Origin: Cohnella nanjingensis
GTDB taxonomy: Bacteria; Bacillota; Bacilli; Paenibacillales; Paenibacillaceae
Assembly (NCBI RefSeq): GCF_014212125.1
Contig: NZ_JACJVP010000018.1
Location: 18,817 to 82,816, forward strand
DNA length: 64,000 nt
Reading direction: 5' to 3'
Shown in pieces: positions 44,473 through 52,853 of the stretch. Every line of letters starts with the position of its first letter. Position 1 is the stretch's first letter. A program made the position numbers and the translations under genes. The notes below the pieces were generated by a model. The model was not told the DNA's origin and did no database searches. It saw only the letters and a list, made by a program, of their open reading frames with translations.

Positions 44473-45498
44473 CTATAAGGAAGAAGAGCTCTTGCTTCGC
44501 GGCAGCGCAAGCTGGCGCAGCTCCTTGAACCCGATGAACTTCTTGCCGTGCTCGTGCCAGAGGCGGAACCGCAGCGACTTCAAGCTGGTCAGCAGCGTGA
44601 TCGTCTGGACTTTCTGCAGCATCGGGGTGCCGTTATGCACCTTCTCCAGGTGATAGTTGGGAACCCGCGGACTCAGATGGTGCACGTGGTGATAGCCGAT
44701 ATTGCCGGTAATCCAATGCAGAACCTTCGGCAGCTTGTAGTAGGAGCTCCCGTGGACGGCCGCGCTCACGTAATTCCACTCCGCTTCCTGCTCGAAGTAG
44801 GAATCCTCGAACGTGTGTTGCACATAGAACAGCCAGATGCCGGCCATGCCGGAGAGGAGGAAGATGGGCAACTGCACGAGCAGATACGCCTGCCAGCCGA
44901 TCGCCCAACTGAGCAGCCCGGCCAGCGCCAGGATGCCGGCGTTGGTGATATACGTATTGAGGCGTTCGGAGCGGCTTGCCCGCCTGCGGTTGAATCGGTA
45001 ATCGATGAGGAAAATATAAACGGGACCGAGCACGAACATGACGACGGGGTTGCGATAGATCCGGTAAGCCAGCCGCCTCGTCCGGGAAGCGGACAAGTAT
45101 TCCTCCACCGTGAGCGTCCAGATATCGCCTACGCCGCGGCGGTCCAGATTGCTGCTCGTCGCGTGGTGGATCGAATGGGTATGGCGCCATTGGGCATAGG
45201 GACTAAGAGTGAGGATGCCGGTGATCGTGCCGAGGATCGCGTTGGCTCGCTTGCTGCGAAAGAACGACCGGTGGCAGCAGTCGTGGAAGATAATGAAGAT
45301 GCGCACCAGAAATCCGCCTGCGGGGATGGCGATGGCCAAGGTGAGCCAATAGGAAACGGATAAGCTCCAGTAAGCCGCGAACCATAGTCCGATAAACGGG
45401 ACAAGCGTATTCGCGAGCTGCCAGAGACTGCGTTTGAACTGCGAACGTTCGTAGGGGGCGATATCGGATCTCCAGCGATCTTGTTCTTTATTAGGCAT
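44473..45498 (-). CDS. Membrane fatty acid desaturase
   Basis: A 341-residue acyl-lipid desaturase-like membrane protein. The three histidine boxes are in order: HDCCH, HSIHH and HHVHH, which bind the di-iron centre. Four or more hydrophobic segments lie between them. It would introduce a double bond into membrane acyl chains, as B. subtilis Des does on cold shock; no DesR-type site was recognised. GAGAGGGAG lies 9 bases before the chosen ATG, which excludes a longer N-terminus. It is divergent from the mhqR gene. Confidence 0.92.
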   Translation of the reverse strand: MPNKEQDRWRSDIAPYERSQFKRSLWQLANTLVPFIGLWFAAYWSLSVSYWLTLAIAIPAGGFLVRIFIIFHDCCHRSFFRSKRANAILGTITGILTLSPYAQWRHTHSIHHATSSNLDRRGVGDIWTLTVEEYLSASRTRRLAYRIYRNPVVMFVLGPVYIFLIDYRFNRRRASRSERLNTYITNAGILALAGLLSWAIGWQAYLLVQLPIFLLSGMAGIWLFYVQHTFEDSYFEQEAEWNYVSAAVHGSSYYKLPKVLHWITGNIGYHHVHHLSPRVPNYHLEKVHNGTPMLQKVQTITLLTSLKSLRFRLWHEHGKKFIGFKELRQLALPRSKSSSSL

Positions 45499-45656
45499 AG
45501 CTATAGTCTCCCTCTCTTCGAATCCTGATGTGCGTCTCGTTCGTGAGCATTTGGAATTCGAATTAAGGTGACAATAATTCAAGGTCCATCTAGATGATAC
45601 GCGCGCATCGGGGAAAGGTTCCAGGCAAATGGCCCCATGTGGGACAAAAAAACCGC

Positions 45657-45696
45657 TTGACAATTCCCTGCAATTAAAGTATCTTAAAATCAAGAT
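45657..45696 (+). promoter_or_regulatory. mhqR promoter with overlapping MhqR operator
   Basis: TTGACA and TATCTT are separated by 17 bp. A palindrome with arms ATCTT and AAGAT and a 6-bp centre (45681-45696) overlaps the -10 box. A near-copy precedes the DoxX gene. It resembles the MhqR box of B. subtilis (ATCTCGAATTCGAGAT type), which argues for autorepression. Confidence 0.75.
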
Positions 45697-45729
45697 ATAA
45701 CAAAGCGCAGTTAAAGGAGGCGAGTGGCC

Positions 45730-46173
45730 ATGGCGGACGATCAAGCGGATGCGCTCGATCTCTACATCGCGCTGTCGCGGGCAAGTCAATGGGTGAACGC
45801 CCACACCGACCGGGATATCAAGGGTCACGGCCTGAATCGGACGGAGTTCGGGGTGCTCGAGCTGCTATACCACAAGGGGGCGCAGCCGATTCAGCAGATT
45901 GGCGGCAAGGTGCTGATGAGCAGCGGCAACATCACCTACGTGGTCGACAAGCTGGAGCAGAAGCGGCTCGTGAAGCGGAAGGCCTCCACCGATGACCGCC
46001 GCCTGATCTACGCGGAGATTACGGACGACGGCCGGGCGTTCATCGACGAGGTGTTCCCGAAGCACGCCGGCGTCATCGGCCGGGCGGTCGCGGGGTTGAC
46101 GCCTGAGGAACAGAGGGAGGCGAGCCGATTGCTGAAGAAGTTGGGCAAATACGCGCAGGGCGGCTTCAAGTAG
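45730..46173 (+). CDS. mhqR: MarR-family repressor, MhqR-like quinone sensor
   Basis: A 147-residue winged-helix dimer of the MarR family (NRTEFGVLELLYHKG, LMSSGNITYVVDKLEQKRLVKRKASTDDRRL). The genes that follow are those controlled by MhqR in B. subtilis: a DoxX protein, a ring-cleaving dioxygenase and an esterase. Matching palindromes lie over its own -10 box and before the DoxX gene. ATG with AAAGGAGG 9 bases upstream is preferred over a GTG two codons earlier. It should release DNA when quinones or related electrophiles are present. Confidence 0.88.
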   Translation: MADDQADALDLYIALSRASQWVNAHTDRDIKGHGLNRTEFGVLELLYHKGAQPIQQIGGKVLMSSGNITYVVDKLEQKRLVKRKASTDDRRLIYAEITDDGRAFIDEVFPKHAGVIGRAVAGLTPEEQREASRLLKKLGKYAQGGFK

Positions 46174-46228
46174 CGTCGCTTGGCACACACGTGCCCGCGC
46201 AGTCGGGAGACGTTTTTCCAGGTCATAT

Positions 46229-46244
46229 ATCTTAAAATAGAGAT
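46229..46244. promoter_or_regulatory. Second MhqR-like operator
   Basis: ATCTT, a 6-bp centre and GAGAT form a near-palindrome sharing ATCTTAAAAT with the operator in front of mhqR. It sits about 68 bases before the DoxX start codon, in the probable promoter. Confidence 0.6.
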
Positions 46245-46311
46245 TCTTTAAATTAAGCATAGTGATTGAAAAGGAACCGCCAATCAAACCTAAAACATGG
46301 AGGAGATTCGA

Positions 46312-46710
46312 ATGAGTATCGCATGGGGATTGTTGATCGTACGGTTGGTCGTAGGTTTGTTGTTCGTCGGGCATGGCGCTCAGAAGCTGTTCGGTTGGTT
46401 CGGCGGACACGGTCCGAAAGGGACGGGCGGCTGGATGGAGTCGATCGGCATTCGGCCGGGCGTGCCGATGGCCATAGCGGCCGGGCTGATGGAGTTGGTC
46501 GGAGGCATCCTGTTCGCGGCGGGATGGCTCACGCCGGTAGCCGCCGTGCTGATCGTATTGACCATGCTGGGTACCTTCAAAGTACACGGCAAGAACGGTC
46601 TGTGGGCGACGGCGAACGGATTCGAGTACCCGCTGACGCTGATTGCGGTTGCCGTGGCCGTGGCGTTTATCGGCGCTGGCGACTACTCGCTGGACGCCGC
46701 GTTCAACTAA
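46312..46710 (+). CDS. mhqP: DoxX-family membrane protein (MhqP-like)
   Basis: A 132-residue membrane protein with four helices (LLIVRLVVGLLFVGHGAQKLFGWFGG, MAIAAGLMELVGGILFAAGW). It matches DoxX family members such as MhqP (YdfP), which accompany quinone-detoxifying enzymes; their direct role is unclear. GGAGGAG precedes the ATG. It is the first gene of the MhqR-controlled group. Confidence 0.88.
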   Translation: MSIAWGLLIVRLVVGLLFVGHGAQKLFGWFGGHGPKGTGGWMESIGIRPGVPMAIAAGLMELVGGILFAAGWLTPVAAVLIVLTMLGTFKVHGKNGLWATANGFEYPLTLIAVAVAVAFIGAGDYSLDAAFN

Positions 46711-46793
46711 GGATCGGCTAAGGGACAGGGCATAATAAGCGAACGAAATTCGGATAAGGCACGCTTTTCCAAAATCGAGGGGAGAGATTCGAG

Positions 46794-47744
46794 ATGACAT
46801 TTCAAACGGCAGGCATTCATCATATTACGGCGTTCGTGAGGAACGCGCAGGCGACGGTGGACTTCTATTCGGGGATCCTGGGGCTTCGGCTGGTGAAGAA
46901 AACGATCAACTTCGACGCGCCGGAAGTGTACCACCTGTACTTCGGCGATCAGATCGGCAGCCCGGGCACGATCATTACTTTCTTCCCGTGGCGGGACTCC
47001 CGGAAAGGACGCATCGGCGCGGGGCAAGTGGGGACGACGACGTACGTCGTGCCCGAGGGCGCCCTGGACTTCTGGCAAGAGCGGCTGGACCGCTTCGAGA
47101 TTCCGTTCGCGGAGACCGAGCGGTTCGGAGAAACGTACCTGCAGTTCGAAGACCCGGACGGCCTGCGGATCGAGCTCGTCGCGCGCCGGGAGGGGGCAGC
47201 GAGCGCATGGTCCTTCGGCGGCGTATCCGTAGACCGGGCGATTAAGGGGTTCGGCGGCGCCATCCTGCTGAGCGCGGCGCCTAACCGGACGGCGGATCTG
47301 CTGGAGAACGTGATGGGGTTGACCAAGGTCGGCGAAGAGGGCGGCTACGTCCGCTATCGGTCCACCGCCGATATCGGCAATATCATCGACGTGAACGCGA
47401 CGCCGGTGGAGCACGGCTCGGGCGGTGCCGGCACCGTACATCATATCGCCTGGCGCGCGAAGGACGACGCGGAGCATGCGCGTTGGAGAAGCCGCGTCGA
47501 GGAGCACGGCTACCATCCGACGCCGATCGTCGACCGCCAATACTTCAACGCCGTCTACTTCCGGGAGGAAGGCGGCATCCTGTTCGAGATCGCGACGGAT
47601 CCGCCCGGATTCGCGCGGGACGAAGCGCCCGAAGCGCTGGGCGAGCATCTGATGCTGCCCGACTGGTATGAACCGCATCGCGCGGTGATCGAAGCGAATC
47701 TGCCGCCGATTCAGGTGCGCGTATTGGGGGCTGACGCACAATGA
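46794..47744 (+). CDS. mhqO: Ring-cleaving dioxygenase (MhqO/MhqE-like)
   Basis: A 316-residue vicinal-oxygen-chelate enzyme with two glyoxalase-like halves. IHHITAFVRNAQATVDFY starts the first and TVHHIAWRAKDDAEH the second, with metal His in each, and a Glu ligand is likely in GGILFEIATDPPGF. Relatives cleave hydroquinone-type rings in the MhqR regulon. GGGGAGAGATTCGAG lies before the ATG. Its stop overlaps the esterase start by ATGA, so the two are translated together. Confidence 0.92.
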   Translation: MTFQTAGIHHITAFVRNAQATVDFYSGILGLRLVKKTINFDAPEVYHLYFGDQIGSPGTIITFFPWRDSRKGRIGAGQVGTTTYVVPEGALDFWQERLDRFEIPFAETERFGETYLQFEDPDGLRIELVARREGAASAWSFGGVSVDRAIKGFGGAILLSAAPNRTADLLENVMGLTKVGEEGGYVRYRSTADIGNIIDVNATPVEHGSGGAGTVHHIAWRAKDDAEHARWRSRVEEHGYHPTPIVDRQYFNAVYFREEGGILFEIATDPPGFARDEAPEALGEHLMLPDWYEPHRAVIEANLPPIQVRVLGADAQ

Positions 47745-48367
47745 AGCATCTCTATCAGCCCGGGACGGACGCGAATGCGCCGGTGCTGCTCATGCTGCAC
47801 GGCACCGGTGGCACGGAGCGCGATCTGCTGCCGCTCGCGAGGATCGTGTCGCCGTCCTCTTCCGTACTGAGCGTCCGGGGCAACGTATCCGAGAACGGCA
47901 TGCCCAGATTCTTCAGGCGGCTCGCGGAGGGCGTCTTCGATGAGGAGGATCTCGTCTTCCGCACGGAGGAGTTGAACGGCTTCCTGGACGAAGCCGCCGC
48001 GCAATACGGCTTCGACCGCCGGAACGTAATCGCGGTCGGCTACTCCAACGGCGCGAACATCGCGGGCAGTCTCTTGTTCCATTACGCCGACGCGCTGCGC
48101 GGCGCCATCCTCCATCATCCGATGGTGCCGCTGCGCGGAAGGCAGCTGCCGGATTTGTCCGGCGTGCCGATCTTCATCGGCGCAGGCCAGAACGATCCGA
48201 TCTGCTCGCCGGCGGAGATCGGGGAGCTGACGGCGCTGCTGGAAGGGGCGGGAGCCTCGGTCGCGGTTCATTGGGAGAACGCCGGCCACCGGCTGACCCA
48301 GACCGAAGTCGATGCCGCGGCAGCCTGGTTTGCGCGGACGATTGGCGGAGGGGAAGCGGAGCGGTAA
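47741..48367 (+). CDS. mhqD: Phospholipase/carboxylesterase (MhqD-like)
   Basis: A 208-residue alpha/beta-hydrolase. MLHGTGGTERDLLPL forms the oxyanion region, AVGYSNGANIA holds the nucleophile Ser, GAGQNDPICS the Asp and ENAGHRLT the His. It matches MhqD (YodD), the esterase partner of the MhqR regulon. It overlaps the dioxygenase gene by 4 bases and ends the operon; a purine hexamer repeat and a terminator follow. Confidence 0.9.
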   Translation: MKHLYQPGTDANAPVLLMLHGTGGTERDLLPLARIVSPSSSVLSVRGNVSENGMPRFFRRLAEGVFDEEDLVFRTEELNGFLDEAAAQYGFDRRNVIAVGYSNGANIAGSLLFHYADALRGAILHHPMVPLRGRQLPDLSGVPIFIGAGQNDPICSPAEIGELTALLEGAGASVAVHWENAGHRLTQTEVDAAAAWFARTIGGGEAER

Positions 48368-48450
48368 ACGAACGGGATCGACCCCCGCTGGCCCGAGCCA
48401 GGACCCCTATCGCCCGAGACGGCAAGCCCGTAAACGCATAGGAGATGGCA

Positions 48451-48503
48451 GAGGAAGAGGCAGAGGGAGAGGAAGAGGAAGAGGAAGAGGAAGAGGAAGA
48501 GGA
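48451..48503. repeat. Purine hexamer repeat, about nine GAGGAA units
   Basis: GAGGAA is repeated with two early variants (GAGGCA, GAGGGA), entirely purine except one C. It lies between the esterase stop and the operon terminator. The rest of this 339-base gap holds only that terminator and the upstream sequence of the next gene. Confidence 0.9.
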
Positions 48504-48506
48504 TGG

Positions 48507-48538
48507 CCGCGCTCTCATCATGGGGGCGCGGTTTTTTT
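48507..48538 (+). terminator. Terminator of the mhq operon
   Basis: A 10-bp stem (CCGCGCTCTC with GGGGGCGCGG, two G-T pairs) with a 5-nt loop ATCAT is followed by seven T. Confidence 0.9.
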
Positions 48539-48706
48539 GGGCTTGAGTCTGCGGCATCCCTAAGCGGGAGTCTGCCAATCAATCATGCCGACGAGGAGGT
48601 GGCGTGCGCTCGGTATGGCTTCTCCATAGGGGAATCCATATAATGGAGAAGAGGCTGGCCACTTCACGCGATCCCGGTCAGCGAAGAAAGGAATTTCTCC
48701 CTACCT

Positions 48707-49897
48707 ATGATACTGCTCTATTTTGGCTACGGCGCTGCGATATGGCTGGGCTTGTACCTGATTCATCGCGATGCGCGCAACAGGCATCTCTTGTCCGTGG
48801 GTCTCGGTCTGCTGGCTTACGGGCTAGGGTTGGGTGCGACGGCGCTCTCGCCGCATGTCCGCGGCATGGCGGAGGCCGGCCGGATCTTGTTCTTCCTGCC
48901 TTGGCTCTCCTGGCTCGCGCTGCCGTTGCTGTCCCTGTCCAGCCGACGGGAAGGAGATACGCGAACGGACGAGACGACGGGCAGCCGGTGGACCCAGCCG
49001 ATCTTCGTGTTCCCGGCGATCCTCGTCCTTGGCGCCGCCGCCTGGGCGATCGGGGCCGCGGACGGCTTCGCCCTGCCGGGACCTTGGGTGGCGGGTGCGG
49101 TCGGCTGGCTGCTGCTCGCGGGAGGGCTGCTCGTTCGGGAGATTCGCCGACTGGGCGAAGCCTGGCTGCCCGACTTGACGCGGTCGTTCGACTATACCGT
49201 CCTCTTCACGCTGCTGTTCTCCGGGCAGGTCGCGCTCGCGATCGGGCTTGGCCCGGGCTTCGACGCCAGGACGAAGCCGGTGCTGCTCGCCAGCATCGCC
49301 GTCTCGATCGCGTTCCAGATCTTCTGGAGTCCGATCCGGGCGTTGTGGGACCGTATCGCGTTCGCCGCTTTCCCGAAGCTGCGGGAGGATCGTTCGCGGA
49401 TGCGCGTCGTCGAGACGGTGCAGACGCGCGTGGACGAAGCGGCCGAACCCGAGGAGATGGACGAGGAGGAGCTGTACCGCTGCACCCGGCGGGCGCTGAG
49501 CCACTTCGGCGATCTGCAGCGCCTGGCGACCAACCCGCTCACGCAGCTGGAGCTGGTCGAACGCCGCCTGCGGGAGCGCGGCGGCTCGGACGAGGTGCTG
49601 GAGCGGGCGATCGAGCTGAAAGCGCTCCTCGCAGAGTGTATCGCGCGGCTCAAGCCGCAGCAGGACGAGGCTTTCGGGGCGACCGAGGAATGGCGCTATT
49701 ACAATGCGTTGTACTATCCGTACATCGTCGGGATCAAACCCTACAGCATCCGGTACACGGCCGATCATCTGGACGAGCCGTCGCAGGAAGCTTTGGACTG
49801 GTTCCGGTCGCAGGTGCCGGAGCGCACCTGCTACAATTGGCAGAACGCGGGGGCCAGATTGGTGGCGCTGTCGCTGAAGGAGAAGAACGCGGCCTGA
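48707..49897 (+). CDS. Membrane protein of unknown function
   Basis: I do not recognise this 396-residue protein. Six or seven hydrophobic helices fill residues 1-220 (MILLYFGYGAAIWLGLYLIH, FVFPAILVLGAAAWAIGAADG, PVLLASIAVSIAFQIFW). A cytosolic C-terminal domain of about 175 residues is rich in charged helices and ends ERTCYNWQNAGARLVALSL. The layout recalls a membrane sensor with a helical output domain, but no kinase or cyclase motif is present. AAGGAATTTCTCC before the start is a fair ribosome site. It stands between the mhq terminator and the DinB-like gene. Confidence 0.75.
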   Translation: MILLYFGYGAAIWLGLYLIHRDARNRHLLSVGLGLLAYGLGLGATALSPHVRGMAEAGRILFFLPWLSWLALPLLSLSSRREGDTRTDETTGSRWTQPIFVFPAILVLGAAAWAIGAADGFALPGPWVAGAVGWLLLAGGLLVREIRRLGEAWLPDLTRSFDYTVLFTLLFSGQVALAIGLGPGFDARTKPVLLASIAVSIAFQIFWSPIRALWDRIAFAAFPKLREDRSRMRVVETVQTRVDEAAEPEEMDEEELYRCTRRALSHFGDLQRLATNPLTQLELVERRLRERGGSDEVLERAIELKALLAECIARLKPQQDEAFGATEEWRYYNALYYPYIVGIKPYSIRYTADHLDEPSQEALDWFRSQVPERTCYNWQNAGARLVALSLKEKNAA

Positions 49898-50027
49898 TTT
49901 TTGCGAAAAAACGGGCTTGGCGGTGCAAGTGGCACCGTATGGCAGTGAAAAGGGTGGTTCTGGCAGTGGGAATGGGGCTACGATGGCCTTGTGATTTACC
50001 CCATCCCCTATTAGGAGGCGTTGTTGC

Positions 50028-50504
50028 ATGTCCCACATCGTACTTCAATCCGCTCCATCCGTCCGCCAGCTCGCCATCGGTCAACTGCAGGCCATTCCGG
50101 AAGAACGCTTCGACATCCGGCCCGAAGGCTGGAACAATACGATCCGCTGGCATGCCGGCCATCTGGCTTATTGGATGGATACGACCTTCTCCCTTTGCTT
50201 CGGGAAAGCTTCGACCTTGCCCGCCGATTACGCCGCCTTCTTTGCCTCCGGCACGAAGCCGGCCGATTGGACCGCTGCTCCGCCTACGAAGGAAGCATTG
50301 ATCGGTCAACTGACCGCTCAGCTCGGGCGTATGTCCGAGATCCGGCCGGAGGACCTGGACGCAGCGCTAGGCGCGCCGCTCGAGGTCGGGCCGCTGAAAT
50401 TCGAGACCGCCGGCACGCTGTACAATTTCCAACTGATGCATGAAGCGATGCACCTGGGCAAGATCACGAGCTTGTTGACCAGTGTCGAGAAACAGCAAGC
50501 TTAG
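50028..50504 (+). CDS. DinB-like four-helix protein
   Basis: A 158-residue DinB/YfiT-type four-helix bundle. Metal-binding His residues fit in IRWHAGHLAYWMD and LMHEAMHLGKI. Relatives include thiol-dependent transferases for bacillithiol, but many have no known reaction. AGGAGG is 9 bases before the ATG. It is a single gene closed by a terminator 37 bases later. Confidence 0.88.
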   Translation: MSHIVLQSAPSVRQLAIGQLQAIPEERFDIRPEGWNNTIRWHAGHLAYWMDTTFSLCFGKASTLPADYAAFFASGTKPADWTAAPPTKEALIGQLTAQLGRMSEIRPEDLDAALGAPLEVGPLKFETAGTLYNFQLMHEAMHLGKITSLLTSVEKQQA

Positions 50505-50540
50505 TCATACCAAGTCATACCGTGTAATACCAATAGAGGA

Positions 50541-50568
50541 ACCGGCGTCCCTAGGGCGTCGGTTTTTT
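50541..50568 (+). terminator. Terminator of the DinB-like gene
   Basis: ACCGGCG and CGTCGGT pair (7 bp, one G-T) around a 9-nt loop, followed by TTTTT. Confidence 0.85.
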
Positions 50569-50833
50569 GGGCTTGGAATGCCTCTTGACTTAGGTTGCTT
50601 CAAAACGAGAGAAGAAACGGTCGATACGACGTTCCGTGAACCGAATGCCCCAGAAATCGGCGAAGGAGAGAACGGGCTGCGGCAGTTGGAGATGCCGAAG
50701 TCTTTTTATTCCTATATTTTTGCGGAAGTGTCGATTTGGCCGCCGGCGGTTCGTCGTCATCATAGAGGCTCGGATATCCGATAAGTTGGGTATGCCGATC
50801 AAAATCAGGGACCATGACGAAGGAGAATAAACC
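50569..50833. other. Gene-free stretch, partly open on the plus strand
   Basis: One plus frame is open from about 50575 to 50784 (ETVDTTFREPNAPEIGEG... ending RRHHRGSDIR) and reads like protein. It lacks a start with a ribosome site and has lower GC at third positions than neighbours. It may be a decayed gene; I see no recognisable domain and no clear promoter. Confidence 0.3.
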
Positions 50834-51646
50834 ATGTACACGGCAACTTCCAAAGACGGAACCAAGATCGCCTATGACAAGACGGGCCGGGGGCCGGCGC
50901 TGATCCTCGTGGCGGGCGCGTTCAGTTATCGCAACTTCCCGGGACAGGTACAGCTGGCCCAGCTGCTGTCGGATCGCTACACGGTCTACAACTACGACCG
51001 CCGCGGCCGCGGGGACAGCGGCGATACGCAGCCTTACGACATCGCGCGGGAGATCGAAGATCTGGAGGCGCTGATCGAGGAAGCCGGCGGTTCCGCCTTC
51101 GTGTGGGGACTGTCGTCCGGGGCGGTCTTGGCCCTGCAGGCGGCGGCTCAAGGGACGGGCATCGCGAAGCTGGCGCTGCATGAGCCTCCGTTCGTGGTCG
51201 ATCCCGCCGATCGCCAGCCGCCGGCCGGCTTCGCCAAGCAGGTCGCCAAGCTGATCGCGGACGATCGCCGCGCCGACACTATCAAGTATTTCATGACGCA
51301 GGGCATGGGCGCGCCGGCCTTCGTCGTCGGCATGATGCGGCTGATGCCGGGCGTATGGTCGAATCTCATGGCCGTCGCGCACACGCTGCCCTACGACGCC
51401 GCGCTGCTGGATGGCTATACGGCCGGCAAGCCGCTGCCCGGTCAGCAATGGCGCGCGGTGACGATGCCAACGCTGGTGCTCGAAGGCACTGAGAGCCCGG
51501 CGAGTCTGCGCCATGCCGCACAAGCGTTGGCTAGCGTGCTCCCGCACGCGCGACTGTTGAGCCAAAAGGGGCTCGGCCACACCAAGAAGCTCCCTGCAAA
51601 GTTGATCGCTTCAGCGCTCGCAGACTTCTTCGGGAACGGACGATAG
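50834..51646 (+). CDS. Alpha/beta-fold hydrolase
   Basis: A 270-residue hydrolase with nucleophile motif VWGLSSGAVLAL, an upstream YNYDRRGRGDSGD oxyanion/strand region and a likely His in KGLGHTKKLP. The family includes esterases, lactonases and haloperoxidase-like enzymes; the substrate is unknown. GAAGGAGAATAAACC precedes the ATG. It is a single gene with a terminator, followed by hairpin array D. Confidence 0.9.
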   Translation: MYTATSKDGTKIAYDKTGRGPALILVAGAFSYRNFPGQVQLAQLLSDRYTVYNYDRRGRGDSGDTQPYDIAREIEDLEALIEEAGGSAFVWGLSSGAVLALQAAAQGTGIAKLALHEPPFVVDPADRQPPAGFAKQVAKLIADDRRADTIKYFMTQGMGAPAFVVGMMRLMPGVWSNLMAVAHTLPYDAALLDGYTAGKPLPGQQWRAVTMPTLVLEGTESPASLRHAAQALASVLPHARLLSQKGLGHTKKLPAKLIASALADFFGNGR

Positions 51647-51697
51647 GGATAGGGACGTCGCAGAACGACGATATTTCAAAATAGGGCATGGCGCGAG

Positions 51698-51726
51698 GCC
51701 TTCCGGCAGATCCGGAAGGCTTTTTT
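51698..51726 (+). terminator. Terminator of the hydrolase gene
   Basis: A 9-bp perfect stem (GCCTTCCGG) with 5-nt loop CAGAT is followed by six T. Confidence 0.92.
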
Positions 51727-51789
51727 CGCGTACCGGCAAGCCTCCGCGTCCGGTCAAAGGCTTACCTATTCGAGCCTCGCCGCAGGTGG

Positions 51790-52122
51790 CTGTAACGATA
51801 AGAAGTATCGTTACAGCGTCCAGTTGGCTGCCGCGGGCGACTGTAACGATAAGAAGTATCGTTACAGCGTCCAGTTGGCTGTTGCGGGTGGCTGTAACGA
51901 TAAGAAGTATCGTTACAGCGTCCAGTTGGCTGCCGCGGGCGACTGTAACGATAAAAAGTATCGTTACAGCGTCCAGTTGGCTGCTGCGGGTGACTGTAAC
52001 GATAAGAAGTATCGTTACAGCGTCCAATTGGACGTCGCGGGTGACTGTAACGATAAGAAGTATCGTTACAGTGTCCAGTTGGCTGTTGCGGGTGATTGTA
52101 ACGATAAGAAGTATCGTTACAG
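51790..52122. repeat. Hairpin repeat array D, seven copies at 51 bp
   Basis: Hairpins start at 51790, 51841, 51892, 51943, 51994, 52045 and 52096, exactly 51 bp apart. The left arm is CTGTAACGATA, the loop AGAAG (AAAAG in copy 4), and the right arm the exact complement; copy 7 starts with T, giving a terminal U-G pair. The 24-bp spacers vary at eight or more columns, the 27-bp hairpins at only two. A worn eighth copy may follow near 52152. Because 51 is divisible by three, 17-residue-repeat frames are open on both strands; I judge them spurious. The gap otherwise holds one terminator and the marR promoter. Confidence 0.95.
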
Positions 52123-52266
52123 CGTCCAATATTCTTCCGCTGCTGCTGCACGCTAAGAAGCATCGTACGCGCGCTCCGGCCCGTTGGGTCGGATCCGCCC
52201 TTGCTCGGGAACTGAAGAATTCTTGAACGCAGCAGGAGTTACCAAGGAAGAAGGCTGCCATTCGCC

Positions 52267-52294
52267 TTGATTATGTGGGCAAAAGTGTTACAAT
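52267..52294 (+). promoter_or_regulatory. Sigma-A promoter of the MarR-SDR operon
   Basis: TTGATT and TACAAT are separated by 16 bp. A short inverted repeat AGTT-CTT-AACT about 15 bases after the -10 box may be an operator for the encoded MarR protein. Confidence 0.6.
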
Positions 52295-52382
52295 AGAATT
52301 ATTCAAAGTTCTTAACTAATTGCCGCCAAAACGAAAAGACTTCGCGCGTTCCATTACTGCAATCGGGAAAGGAGAGGGAAAG

Positions 52383-52853
52383 CTGAATCGTCAAGAACGG
52401 TTGTCGGAATTCATATCGGCTTATATGAACAAGATCGTCGTCGGTTACGCCAAGATGCTGGACAAGGATCTAACGGCGCCCCAATTCTACATCATTCAGA
52501 TTCTCGCTGCCGAAGGCTCCCGCAATTGCTCGGAGCTGGCCGCCGCGCTCGATATTACGCTTCCGGCCGTCACGAACCTATCCAACAAGCTGGTCCGCAA
52601 AGGCTACGTCGAACGGCTGGCGTCCGAGAGCGACCGGCGCAGCGTCTATCTGCGCCTCACGGACGAGGGCCGGCAGGTCCAGCAGCGATTGGAAGAACGG
52701 TACAAGGAGCTGACGGGCGGCATGTGGGCGGACTTTACGGATGCCGAGATGGATATGCTTATCACGGGTTTCGAGAAGATGCTGGCCCGGTTCCCGGGCA
52801 CCAATAATACGGATGCACAAGGAGGCGCTAATCATGGGAAGATTAGCGAATAA
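52383..52853 (+). CDS. MarR-family transcriptional regulator, probable CTG start
   Basis: A MarR-type winged-helix regulator of about 156 residues (LTAPQFYIIQILAAEGSRNCSELAAALDITLPAVTNLSNKLVRKG, SDRRSVYLRLTDEG). Its start is unusual. A strong AAAGGAGAGG lies just before a CTG codon that begins LNRQERLSEFISAY; no ATG or GTG is suitably placed, the first ATG (MNKIVV) would remove part of the first helix, and a far-upstream TTG has no site. The SDR gene overlaps its 3' end by 20 bases, so it probably represses its own operon with that enzyme. Confidence 0.85.
   Translation: MNRQERLSEFISAYMNKIVVGYAKMLDKDLTAPQFYIIQILAAEGSRNCSELAAALDITLPAVTNLSNKLVRKGYVERLASESDRRSVYLRLTDEGRQVQQRLEERYKELTGGMWADFTDAEMDMLITGFEKMLARFPGTNNTDAQGGANHGKISE

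Noticed and set aside
50575..50784. Open plus frame reading ETVDTTFREPNAPEIGEG
   Set aside because: Protein-like, but without a usable start; it runs out of the DinB terminator. Kept only as a possible decayed gene.
51790..52122. CRISPR array
   Set aside because: The spacers are near-identical copies of each other, the repeats are strong palindromes, and no cas gene is present in the window.
51611..52261. Long minus-strand frame (and plus-strand frames) encoding 17-residue tandem repeats over array D
   Set aside because: The 51-bp period is a multiple of three, so all frames stay open by arithmetic. No frame has a ribosome site, and the conserved part is the palindrome, not any codon pattern.
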